From the NCBI GenBank assembly GCA_029210175.1, contig JARGPL010000028.1, positions 1 through 57,952 of the forward strand: a DNA stretch of 57,952 nt. The letters are read 5' to 3'. The DNA is from Minwuia sp. (GTDB lineage: Bacteria > Pseudomonadota > Alphaproteobacteria > Minwuiales > Minwuiaceae). Of this stretch, positions 27,775-35,988 are shown piece by piece. Position 1 is the first letter of the stretch, and the number at the start of each line of letters is the position of its first letter. A program made the position numbers and the translations under genes. The notes beneath the pieces are model-generated. The model had not been told where the DNA came from. It ran no database searches and was given only the letters and a program-made list of their open reading frames with translations.

Positions 27775-28803
27775 ATGCTGATCCAGTTCTTCACGCTGCG
27801 ACCCGTTGCGGCGGTCAATGACATACGTGTGCATCAGCCTGCGGCGGCCCTCGCACGGCTTCCCGGGGTGCGATGCCATGTCTTCGGTGCCGGGCAGGCC
27901 ATGGTGCAGCCGGAACCGGGGGAGGACAGCGTCTTCGTCTGGCAGCGCCAGATCCTTGATCCCGCCCGGGCCGATGATCACCTGCGCCTGCTGCGTCAGG
28001 GGCATCTGGTGATATCCGAATGGGATGATGATCCGCGCATCTGGCCACAGGTCCTGAACACGAACTATTTCTGCCTGCGCGCCAGTCACGCGGTGCAGAC
28101 ATCGACCAGTGCCCTGGGCAGCTTCATCCGCCAGCACAATCCGCATGTCGGCGTCTTCCCCAACCAGCTGGCCAGCATCCCGCCGCGCGTCGAACCCGAA
28201 GATGGTCCCGGTGGACCGGTCACCCTGTTCTTCGGTGCCCTGAACCGGGAACCGGACTGGCAGCCGCTGATCGCGGAACTGAACGCTGTGCTCAAGATCC
28301 ATGGCGACCGCGTGCGGGTCACGGTCGTGCATGATCGGGCGTTCTTCGATGCGCTGGAAACACGGCAGAAGACGTTTCACGCCACCTGTCCGCATGACCG
28401 CTATCGCGACCTTCTGGGCGCTGCTGACATCGCCCTGCTGCCGCTGGAGGACAGTGCGAAGAACCGGCTGAAGTCCGACCTGAAATTCATCGAGTGCGCG
28501 GCGGAGGGTACTGTCGCCCTGGCATCGCCCGTGGTTTACGAGGGCACGATCCGACACAATGAAACCGGTCTGATCTTTCGCACGCCGCGCCAGTTCGGAC
28601 TTAAGCTGAGGGCACTGATCGGAGACCGTTCGCTGCGGCTGCGATTGTCGCGGGCGGCCCACGCCTATGTGTCGCGTGAACGCCGGCTGGAGGATCACGT
28701 GACGCCACGGATTGACTGGTACCGAACCCTGCTGGATCAGCAGGCGCAACTGGACGCGGCGATGCGTGGCCGTTGCCTCGACATACCGGCGGTGCGCTGG
28801 TAA
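27775..28803 (+). CDS. Glycosyltransferase-like protein (GT-B fold)
   Basis: The 342-residue protein has the C-terminal organisation of family 1/4 glycosyltransferases: TLFFGALNREPDW as the start of the nucleotide-sugar domain, a YRDLLGAADIALLPLEDS loop, SDLKFIECAAEGTVALASPVVYEG in the donor-binding position and NETGLIF. The N-terminal half is divergent. No signal or membrane segment. It sits between clpA and ileS on the same strand but with 48 and 168-bp gaps. Acceptor and donor cannot be deduced. Confidence 0.75.
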   Translation: MLIQFFTLRPVAAVNDIRVHQPAAALARLPGVRCHVFGAGQAMVQPEPGEDSVFVWQRQILDPARADDHLRLLRQGHLVISEWDDDPRIWPQVLNTNYFCLRASHAVQTSTSALGSFIRQHNPHVGVFPNQLASIPPRVEPEDGPGGPVTLFFGALNREPDWQPLIAELNAVLKIHGDRVRVTVVHDRAFFDALETRQKTFHATCPHDRYRDLLGAADIALLPLEDSAKNRLKSDLKFIECAAEGTVALASPVVYEGTIRHNETGLIFRTPRQFGLKLRALIGDRSLRLRLSRAAHAYVSRERRLEDHVTPRIDWYRTLLDQQAQLDAAMRGRCLDIPAVRW

Positions 28804-28971
28804 AAGCCCCGCCATGCACACCGTCAATTCAGCGCGCATGGCCGCACGGCGAATTATCAACCCGGTCCTGTAATCCAGGGCCGGGCCGAACTGCCTTCGA
28901 CTTACCTCGGATCTGCGCGAACCAACATCTGGTGCCGCGCCTGATGCCAAGACCACAAACGAGTTCCAGAC

Positions 28972-31758
28972 ATGACCCAGGACTACAAGGACACCGTCTT
29001 CCTGCCGAAGACCGATTTTCCCATGCGTGCGGGCCTGCCCCAGAAGGAGCCGGAGATCCTGCAGCGCTGGTACGACATGGACATCTGGGGCCAGCTGCGC
29101 CGCGCGTCCGAGGGGCGGGAGAAGTTCATCCTGCATGATGGTCCGCCATATGCGAATGGCGACATCCATGCCGGACACGCCCTCAACAAGATCCTGAAGG
29201 ACGTCATCAACCGCTCGCGCCAGATGCTGGGCTACGACGCCAATTACGTGCCGGGCTGGGACTGTCACGGCTTGCCGATCGAATGGAAGATCGAGGAGAA
29301 ATACCGCAAGGCCGGGAAGAACAAGGACCAGGTGCCGGTGAAGGAATTCCGCCAGGAATGCCGCGAATTCGCCGAACACTGGATCGATGTGCAGCGGGAC
29401 GGCTTCAAGCGGCTCGGCGTGTTCGGCGACTGGGACCGCCCCTACATGACGATGGCCTATGAATCAGAGGCCATCACCGTGCGTGAATTGCTGAAGTTCC
29501 TGATGGACGGCAGCCTCTACAAGGGGTCCAAGGCGGTCATGTGGTCCGTGGTCGAGAAGACCAGCCTGGCCGAGGCGGAGATCGAGTATCACGACCACAC
29601 GTCGTTCACCATCTGGGTCCGGTTCCCGGTCATTCGCACCGAAGACCCGGCGCTGGAGGGCGCGTCGATCCTGATCTGGACCACAACCCCCTGGACGATC
29701 CCCGGAAACCGCGCGCTCGCCTATGGTGAGGATATCGCCTATGGCGTCTATCAGGTCGACGCGGTCGAGGAAGGTTCCCTCGCCGTCGTGGGGGAGAAGC
29801 TCGCCCTGGCTGATGCACTGGCGGAGGAAGTCCGCGCGAAGGCCGGGATCACTGCCTGGACCCGCGTCGCCGAGGTCACGAAGCCGGAAGGCACGGTCTG
29901 TCGTCATCCCTTGAGCGCGCTTGGCTATACCTATGAGGATCGCCTGTTGCCCGCCGACTATGTCACCACCGATCAGGGCACCGGCTTTGTCCATATCGCG
30001 CCGGGGCATGGCGCGGAAGACTTTGACCTGGGGCGCGAACATGGCGTCGAGGTACCGGACACGGTGGGACCGGACGGGGTCTATTATCCGCATGTGCCGC
30101 ATTTTGCCGGGCATCATGTGTTCAAGGCGCATGGGCCGGTGATCGAGACACTGACCGCACACGGCGGCCTGCTGGCCCATGGCAAGATCGTGCATTCCTA
30201 TCCGCACAGCTGGCGGTCGAAGGCACCGCTGATCTTCCGCAACGCGCCGCAGTGGTTCATCTCCATGGAGAAGAACGGCCTGCGGGAAACCGCACTGAAG
30301 GCCATCGACGAGACGGCGTTCTATCCGATCTCCGGCAAGCGCCGCCTGCGTGACATGATCGAACGGCGGCCGGACTGGCTGCTGTCGCGGCAGCGGGTCT
30401 GGGGCGTGCCGATCACCGTCTTCGTTGACAAGCGGACGGGTGAACCGCTGCGTGATCCGGCGGTCAATGAACGCATCGCCACCGCCATCGCAAGGGACGG
30501 CTGCGACGCCTGGTTCGAATCCGACCCGGCTGTCTTCCTGGGACCGGACCACGACCCGGACAACTTCGAGCAGGCGCGCGACATCCTGGACGTCTGGTTC
30601 GATTCCGGCACAACGCACGCGTTCTGCCTGGAACCGCGCGACGACCTGCAGTCCCCGGCGGACCTGTATCTGGAAGGCTCCGACCAGCATCGCGGCTGGT
30701 TCCACTCCTCCCTGCTGGAAAGCTGCGGCACCCGTGGCCGTGCACCCTACAAGGGCGTGCTGACCCACGGTTTCCTGCTGGATGAGAAAAAGGAGAAGAT
30801 GTCGAAGTCGGTCGGCAACACGATCTCCCCGCAGGAAGTCATGAAGCAGTATGGCGCCGATATCCTGCGCCTGTGGGTGGTGGCATCCGATTTCTCCGAG
30901 GACCTGCGTTTCGGGCCGAACATCATCAAGGCCACGGCGGATTCCTATCGCCGCCTGCGCAACACGCTGCGCTTCCTGCTGGGCAATCTGGATGGCTGGT
31001 CGGCGGATGAGGAACTGCCGGTGGCGGAAATGCCGGAGCTGGAACGCTACATCCTGCACCGCCTCGCGGTCATGGACCGGGACCTGCGGCGCAATCTGGA
31101 TGTCTATGACTTCCATCGTATCCAGGTGGAACTGTTCAACTTCTGCACCGTCGAACTCTCGTCGTTCTATTTCGACGTGCGCAAGGACGCGCTCTATTGC
31201 GATGCGGCGACATCCGTACGCCGCCGCGCGGCGCGGACCGTGCTGGACCGGCTGTTCAACGCGCTGGTGACCTGGTTTGCCCCTATCCTCAGTTTCACGG
31301 CGGAGGAAGCCTGGCAGACCCGCTACAACGACCCGACCAACAGCGTGCATCTGAAGCTGTTTCCGGAAATTCCGGCTGAATGGCTGAACGATGCCCTGGC
31401 GACCAAGTGGGACCGCATTGCCCGCATCCGTCGTGTCGTGACCGGCGCGCTGGAGGTGGAACGTCGGGAGAAGCGGATCGGCGCCAGCCTGCAGGCGGCC
31501 CCCGTGCTGCACCTGGACGCAGACGACGCGGCCTTGTTGCAGGGGCTGGATGTGGCGGAGATCTGCATCACGTCCGACATCACCATCACCACGGACCCGG
31601 CACCGGAAGGGGCCTTCACTCTGGAAGACGTCGAAGGCGTCGCCGTGGTGCCTGCCCCGGCCGCTGGCGGCAAGTGCCAGCGCTGCTGGATGGTGCTGCC
31701 CGAAGTGACCGAAACCCAGGATATCTGCAACCGCTGCACGGACGCCGTCGCCGCCTGA
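28972..31758 (+). CDS. ileS: Isoleucyl-tRNA synthetase
   Basis: The 928-residue class I synthetase charges tRNA-Ile. Catalytic motifs are the HIGH-equivalent HAGH in GDIHAGHALNKIL near residue 65 and KMSKS in EKMSKSVGN near 608. The editing domain has WTTTPWTIPGNRALAY and the C-terminus has the zinc knuckle CQRCW...CNRC, as in bacterial-type IleRS. Length is normal. The lspA gene that often follows ileS is not here; a 375-bp region with a long inverted repeat follows. Confidence 0.97.
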   Translation: MTQDYKDTVFLPKTDFPMRAGLPQKEPEILQRWYDMDIWGQLRRASEGREKFILHDGPPYANGDIHAGHALNKILKDVINRSRQMLGYDANYVPGWDCHGLPIEWKIEEKYRKAGKNKDQVPVKEFRQECREFAEHWIDVQRDGFKRLGVFGDWDRPYMTMAYESEAITVRELLKFLMDGSLYKGSKAVMWSVVEKTSLAEAEIEYHDHTSFTIWVRFPVIRTEDPALEGASILIWTTTPWTIPGNRALAYGEDIAYGVYQVDAVEEGSLAVVGEKLALADALAEEVRAKAGITAWTRVAEVTKPEGTVCRHPLSALGYTYEDRLLPADYVTTDQGTGFVHIAPGHGAEDFDLGREHGVEVPDTVGPDGVYYPHVPHFAGHHVFKAHGPVIETLTAHGGLLAHGKIVHSYPHSWRSKAPLIFRNAPQWFISMEKNGLRETALKAIDETAFYPISGKRRLRDMIERRPDWLLSRQRVWGVPITVFVDKRTGEPLRDPAVNERIATAIARDGCDAWFESDPAVFLGPDHDPDNFEQARDILDVWFDSGTTHAFCLEPRDDLQSPADLYLEGSDQHRGWFHSSLLESCGTRGRAPYKGVLTHGFLLDEKKEKMSKSVGNTISPQEVMKQYGADILRLWVVASDFSEDLRFGPNIIKATADSYRRLRNTLRFLLGNLDGWSADEELPVAEMPELERYILHRLAVMDRDLRRNLDVYDFHRIQVELFNFCTVELSSFYFDVRKDALYCDAATSVRRRAARTVLDRLFNALVTWFAPILSFTAEEAWQTRYNDPTNSVHLKLFPEIPAEWLNDALATKWDRIARIRRVVTGALEVERREKRIGASLQAAPVLHLDADDAALLQGLDVAEICITSDITITTDPAPEGAFTLEDVEGVAVVPAPAAGGKCQRCWMVLPEVTETQDICNRCTDAVAA

Positions 31759-32133
31759 GGCGCTTGGCTGACGTCGGACGAAGGCCAGGTCGGGCGTGGG
31801 CGGTCGTACCGCAGCATCGCCATGCGCCCGCTCGGCAAGCGGGACACGGAAGCGTTCCTTGCCCCGGGCGGTGCAATCGCCGATGATGGTTGTAATGGCG
31901 AAGCGGCGCCTTGCCCGCCTTAGATCTGTCCATCAAGTGATGGAATCGCGCCAGCCCGCTTCCCCACCCGGCCACCCATTCAGGATGATCCAGTGGGTGG
32001 CCGGGTGGGGGAGCGGGCTGGTGATGCAATCTGACAGTGGAACGATCCAGGACCTCAAATGAATACGCCCGATTGGACGAAACCCGCAGCTGGCGGTGGC
32101 CTGAGGGCCGCGCGCGAAGCCGGTGCAACCTGA
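31759..32133. other. Intergenic region after ileS without a recognised gene
   Basis: This 375-bp stretch holds a short inverted repeat (CCATCA/TGATGG at 31930-31943) and a 71-bp long hairpin described separately. Open frames cross it on both strands but none has a recognisable product or ribosome site. Confidence 0.6.
31951..32021. repeat. Long inverted repeat, 28-bp arms with 15-base loop
   Basis: Arms at 31951-31978 and 31994-32021 (CCAGCCCGCTTCCCC... and its complement) match in 27 of 28 positions, the exception giving a G.U pair in RNA from one strand. The central 15 bases are TTCAGGATGATCCAG. There is no T-tract after either arm, so a simple terminator is unlikely. Possibilities are a transcript-end stabiliser for ileS or a remnant small mobile hairpin. 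Confidence 0.85.
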
Positions 32134-32940
32134 ATGCTTGTCAGTCTGGGATGCCGCTTTCGCTACAACCTGCAGCAGCCGACGCCGATGATCGCGTTGC
32201 TCAATGTGCACTATTCGCGCTTCGGTGATCTGGAGCGACCAGATCATCTGATCACGAACCCCGGCGTGCCGCTGGAAAGCTATCGTGACGGTTTCGGTAA
32301 CTGGTGCACGCGGCTGCTCGCGCCCGCCGGTGAGTTTGTCCTGTCAACGGATGGCGTCATTCGTGATTCAGGTGCCCTGGACCCGGTCGCCCCCTCCGCG
32401 TGGCAGCACGCGGTTCAGGATCTGCCTTTCGATACACTGGTCTATCTGCTCGGCAGCCGATATTGCGATACGGACCTGCTGTCCAATGAAGCCTGGCGCC
32501 TGTTCGGTGCGACGGAGCCGGGATGGGCGCGGGTGCAGGCAATCTGTGACCATGTCCATCACCACGTGCGTTTCGGCTACGAATTTGCCCGGTCCACCCG
32601 GACCGCTTCCGAAACGCTGGCAGAACAGCGCGGCGTCTGTCGTGATTTCACCCACCTGGCCATTGCCTTCTGCCGCTGCATGAACATCCCGGCGCGGTAT
32701 TGCACCGGGTACCTGAGCGACATCGGCGAGCCGCTGCCGCATCCCTCCGGCGATTTCGCCGCCTGGATGGAAGTCTATCTGGGCGGTCAGTGGTGGGTCT
32801 TCGACCCGCGCAACAACACGCCCCGGATTGCCCGGATCCTGATGGCACAGGGTCGCGATGCCGCCGATGTTCCGCTGACCCAGACATTCGGTCCGAACGA
32901 CCTGGTGGAATTCAAGGTCTGGACAGAAGAAGCCAGCTGA
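32134..32940 (+). CDS. Transglutaminase-like family protein
   Basis: The 268-residue protein has the bacterial transglutaminase-like core with the nucleophile in EQRGVCRDFTHLAIAFCRCM and the following ARYCTGYLSDIGE. Where the family usually has a His-Ala-Trp catalytic histidine, this protein reads DFAAWMEVYLGGQWWVFDPRN, so the histidine is Ala. The N-terminal part is a beta-rich domain typical of this subfamily. No signal peptide. It stands alone, between the hairpin region and the nos relic. Whether it is a protease, a cross-linker or inactive cannot be said. Confidence 0.85.
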   Translation: MLVSLGCRFRYNLQQPTPMIALLNVHYSRFGDLERPDHLITNPGVPLESYRDGFGNWCTRLLAPAGEFVLSTDGVIRDSGALDPVAPSAWQHAVQDLPFDTLVYLLGSRYCDTDLLSNEAWRLFGATEPGWARVQAICDHVHHHVRFGYEFARSTRTASETLAEQRGVCRDFTHLAIAFCRCMNIPARYCTGYLSDIGEPLPHPSGDFAAWMEVYLGGQWWVFDPRNNTPRIARILMAQGRDAADVPLTQTFGPNDLVEFKVWTEEAS

Positions 32941-33227
32941 CCTGTTGGCGGTGCCCTGACCTTCACGGGTGGTCCAGAGCCTGTCCGGGGCGCATCCTTG
33001 TCCGGTGGGCCATATCTGGTTGTCGTGGCCCCTGACGACGATGGCCAGCCGGGCCACCCGCTCGCCTTCCTTGCTGCTGGCCTTGTCTGATGGTGCCGTG
33101 TTCGCCGTGGTCGACAGGATCGGGTCCGGTGCCAACCGCGAAGAGCAGCGGTTGTCGCCACCGGTCATCGTGACAGTCGGGTCGCAAGGATAGATCTGCT
33201 CTGAACCCGGCAGTCGTGATGCCGGCC
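32941..33227. other. Region between transglutaminase gene and nos relic, no confident gene
   Basis: The 287 bp lie between convergent genes. Both strands contain open frames (plus 32969-33193; minus from 33231 running into the transglutaminase gene), but neither shows a recognised motif. It may be degraded sequence flanking the nos remnant. Confidence 0.4.
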
Positions 33228-34076
33228 TCACGAAAGATGCTCAAGTCGCGCCCCTTGAAAACGGGCGAGTGCGGCCTTGATGTCCTCGTGGCGCATGAGA
33301 CTGAACGCCGTGGACAATGCGTCGGCGACCGCCGCGCGCCTGTCCGATACCGAGACCAGTTCCCACTGCCCGCCGGGTTCGCCAGGGCGCGGGTCGATGA
33401 TGTGGTTGGGCTGAATGCCATTGGCCGGTGCTGCTGCCGGGACCGGTGCTGCCAGGACCGGTGCTGCCAGGGCCGGTGCTGACAGGGCCGGTGCGGAGGT
33501 CGCGAGCGCGCGGTCCGACAGTTCGACCGTGCCGACGGTTGCGCCGTCAGGGCGACCCATGCCGACCTGCCACGGCACATCTGCCGCGCGATGTCCCCGG
33601 GCGCTGATTTCGCCCATGTCGATCAGCACATTGGAAAAGCCGTGCGCCCGGAGCAGGTTCGACACCCGATCCGCCACGTAACCTTGTGCAATGCCATTGA
33701 AGGTCAGGGCCATGCCCCCGCGCACATCAGCGCCCACAACAAACAGGGCCTGATCCGCGTTGATCCAGTTGCTGGCACCCGGCTCGGCCCAGCTCGGGGC
33801 CGCCCCCATGTCGGAGACGTAGACAGCGACAACGGGCGCAGTCCGTTCAGGCCCCATCAGATAAGCCAGGCCGTCCCGCACCTGGGCGAAGAAGATGGGA
33901 TGGGCATGGCCTTCCAGATGTATCTGGGCCTTTGGCCCGCCATGTTCGATGACCTGCATCTGGCAGAAGTGACTGAGTGCGTCTGCCGTGAGGGGAACCG
34001 GCCCGGGCATTTCCGCCTGTTCTTCCTGACAGGCTGCAAGGACCAGAAGACTGGCGATGATCAGCAGTGCTCTCAC
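33228..34076 (-). pseudogene. nosL-'nosX fusion remnant (NosL lipoprotein joined to C-terminal half of ApbE-like NosX)
   Basis: A 282-residue open frame joins two genes. Residues 1-121 match NosL, the copper chaperone lipoprotein for N2O reductase: lipobox VLAAC, HFCQMQVIEHGGPKAQIHL and YVSDMGAAPSW. At about residue 121-124 it passes directly into the C-terminal half of NosX, an FMN transferase: LTFNGIAQGYVADRV, VLIDMGEISARG, SDRALATS, HIIDPR and VADALSTAF. The NosL C-terminus and NosX N-terminus are missing, consistent with one in-frame deletion. An Ala/Pro repeat (33427-33489) expands NosX after ALATS. The GTG start overlaps the upstream nosY stop, as in intact operons. Probably non-functional. 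Confidence 0.8.
33427..33489. repeat. 15-bp tandem repeat inside the nosX remnant
   Basis: Four adjacent units (one of 18 and three of 15 bases) based on GGTGCTGCCAGGACC. In the minus-strand frame they encode alternating SAPAL/AAPVL-type residues inserted between ALATS and the DPR motif. The expansion keeps the frame open. Confidence 0.85.
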
Positions 34077-34405
34077 AGCTCGACCCGCCTGAAGAACCCC
34101 TGCGCGATGGCCAGAGCCAGAATGGGCCAGACAATCAGCGAAAGCGTGCCGCGTTCGACTTCACCGGCGATGGCATCGAAGACGATCAGCAGGGCAAGCA
34201 GGGGCGTCAGGTAGACGGCGAGCGTGGTCATGGACGCCACGGAAACGGTCAGCAAATCAACGCCCAGCGCTGCGGTTGGTCCGGCGCCCGCAAAGGTCAG
34301 CGCCAGCGAGAAGGCGAGCATGAGCAGCGTTGCCATCAGCGCCCAGCGGTTGCGCAGGGCAATGCGGATCTCGATCGCGGAGATCGCCAGGATACGCGCC
34401 ATCAT
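34073..34405 (-). pseudogene. Internally deleted nosY (ABC permease) remnant
   Basis: A 110-residue frame begins like the permease NosY: MARILAISAIEIRIALRNRW, two hydrophobic segments, then FDAIAGEVERGTL. Around residues 88-93 it jumps to a short end, WPILALAIAQGFFRRVEL, which resembles the extreme C-terminus of NosY. Intact NosY is about 270 residues with six membrane spans, so roughly 160 residues are missing, with frame kept. The start overlaps the stop of the upstream remnant (ATGA) and its stop overlaps the nosL start (GTGA). It should not form a working permease. Confidence 0.78.
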
Positions 34406-35265
34406 GTCAGCCCCTCCCCCGAGTAGTGGCGGTAGATGTCGTCCAGGCTGGGGTCATGCAACTGGACATCGGACACCAGATCGCCGAGGTCGGTGACACT
34501 GGCCAGCAGGGCCAGCTTGCCGTCCTGCAGGCAATTCAATTCGACGGAGGCACCATTGACCCGCCGCCCGCCCAGCCTCTCGTGAACCGCTTCTGTCCGT
34601 CCGTCTTGCGCCGTAACAACGATCCGGATCGGCAATCCGGCCCGCATTCTCAGGTTTCCCAGCCTGTCGTTGGCAATCAGACGACCCTTGCTCAGGATCG
34701 CGATCCGGTCTGTTCTTGCCTCGACTTCAGTCAGGGCATGGCTGGCGATGACAATCGTTGTGCCCTGTGCGTTCCAGACATAGACGCCATTGCCACGGTC
34801 ATTCACGCGGTGGTCGCGGCGCCCTTCGATGACATTGCCGATCACAGCTGCATCATGTGCGCCGTGGACATCGACACCGTAGAGATTGCCGATCAGGTGA
34901 TTGCCCACCACCCGCGAATTCCTGGCCTTCTTGCCGAGCCTGATGCCGGCATCGCGGGTTTCATGCGATGATCCGGAGCCGCGAATGGTCAGGCTGCGGA
35001 TCGTCACGTCCGGAACCTGAACGACAATGACGCTGCCTTCGCCGCTGCCCTCCACGGTCGTGTTCCCGGCATCGCCCGGCAGCACCAGCGGACGGTCGAT
35101 GACAACCGGCCCTGCATGGACGCCGGGTGCCAGCCGCAGCACGTCACCGGGCGCTGCCGCCTGGATGGCGGATACAAGCGCACCGGGCCGCGCCGGCACG
35201 TCCACTTCCGCCGCCCAGAGGGGCGACGCAATGAACACCAGCATGGCCGCGGCGCGCTTGATCAT
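34402..35265 (-). pseudogene. nosD'-'nosF chimera (periplasmic beta-helix protein joined to ABC ATPase tail)
   Basis: The 287-residue frame starts as NosD: signal peptide (LVFIASPLWA), then beta-helix repeats ending DRGNGVYVWNAQG near residue 168. It continues as the C-terminal part of the ABC ATPase NosF: IASHALTEVEARTDRIAIL (H-loop region) and the end SLDDIYRHYSGEG. The NosD C-terminus and the NosF Walker A, Q-loop, signature and Walker B are absent. NosD is periplasmic and NosF cytoplasmic, so a fusion carried by a signal peptide makes no topological sense and supports a deletion event. It starts three bases after the nosZ stop. Confidence 0.82.
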
Positions 35266-35268
35266 GGC

Positions 35269-35376
35269 CTAGGCCGAACGCGGCTCGACGAACATCCGTC
35301 CACGCATCTCCATGTGCAGCGCATGACAGAACCACTGGCAATCGAACCAGTGAACGCCAGGCCGTTCTGCGGTGGC
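35269..35376 (-). pseudogene. nosZ 3' remnant (CuA-site end of nitrous-oxide reductase)
   Basis: Reading the minus strand to the TAG at 35269 gives about 34 codons matching the C-terminus of Nos[21 protein letters not shown] and then [10 protein letters not shown]. The CuA ligand pattern C-x-W-x-C-x3-H-x2-M is complete. All upstream nosZ sequence, including the CuZ propeller, is missing: beyond about 35376 the sequence becomes a transposase relic. No start codon or ribosome site is associated, so it cannot be expressed as a protein in its own right. Confidence 0.85.
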
Positions 35377-35380
35377 TCTG

Positions 35381-35520
35381 TTTGTTTGAACAACGCCAGG
35401 CGGTTTCGCTGGTGGATTTCCGCCCTGTCTGCGACGGTGCCGGAATTGGCTGCTGCTTGAGATATGCCTGATCGGGCGTCTGGCCGCCGAGCGATGAATG
35501 TGGCCTCACATATAGAGCGA
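35381..35520 (-). mobile_element. Relic of an IS3-type transposase C-terminus
   Basis: In one minus-strand frame the sequence reads [20 protein letters not shown], the conserved C-terminal end of IS3-family (rve-type) transposases, followed by about 25 degenerate residues. The catalytic DDE domain and terminal repeats are absent. It directly abuts the nosZ stump, suggesting that an insertion-sequence event removed most of nosZ. A 9-bp repeat CCTGGCGTT lies in both the relic end and the nosZ stump. Confidence 0.65.
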
Positions 35521-35766
35521 CCAAGGATAGCAGAGGAAACACGCAAACTGTGTTGGGCTGGACGTCAGACACGCCTGGGCCTACGCGCGCGCAAGCCCCC
35601 CTTTTGGATTGATGGGGGGATAGAGGGGGCGGTTCGCTGCGATATCGAACAACGCCACCGTTGGACGAAACTGATTGCGCCAATGAGCGTGCGAATTTCA
35701 ATAGTGGTTGATTTCGTGAGTAAGAATGCGGATAGACAAAAATATATCAATAAAAACAAGGGGTGT

Positions 35767-35854
35767 TGGCGGAGGGAGCGGGATTCGAACCCGCGAGGGC
35801 TTGCGCCCCACACGCTTTCCAAGCGTGCGCCTTAAGCCACTCGGCCACCCCTCC
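35767..35854 (-). tRNA. tRNA-Ser(GGA)
   Basis: The minus strand folds as a serine tRNA. The acceptor arm pairs GGAGGGG with TCCCTCC (one G.U), the anticodon stem CACGC/GCGTG encloses loop TTGGAAA with anticodon GGA, there is a long variable arm, and the T arm is GCGGG-TTCGAAT-CCCGC with encoded CCA at 35767-35769. Its 3' end faces the IS/nos relic, a typical integration site position; no second att-like copy was found in the window. Confidence 0.95.
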
Positions 35855-35988
35855 TGCGGCGCCGGACTATAGCCATTCAGAAGCGGTTGGCAATGTGTGC
35901 CGGAGGGGGGTGCAGCATTTTTTCGGTTCGGGTGTGGCATGCCTGTGCCGGTGCCGTGCCGGTGCCGTGCCGGTGTCTGCGGCCCTGT

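Noticed and set aside
26761-29379. Long minus-strand open frame antisense to clpA, the glycosyltransferase and ileS
   Set aside because: It has no recognisable motif, is opposite to well-identified genes, and GC-rich codon bias generates such frames.
31796-32062. Small plus-strand ORF over the long hairpin after ileS
   Set aside because: It runs through both hairpin arms and resembles no protein; lspA was looked for here and is absent.
32969-33193. Small plus-strand ORF (74 codons) next to the nos relic
   Set aside because: No ribosome site or recognisable product; it overlaps an open minus-strand frame of equal quality.
35767-35854. tRNA-Ser as an att site with a duplicate in the window
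   Set aside because: No second copy of the tRNA 3' end was seen within 33000-36000, so no attR can be claimed.
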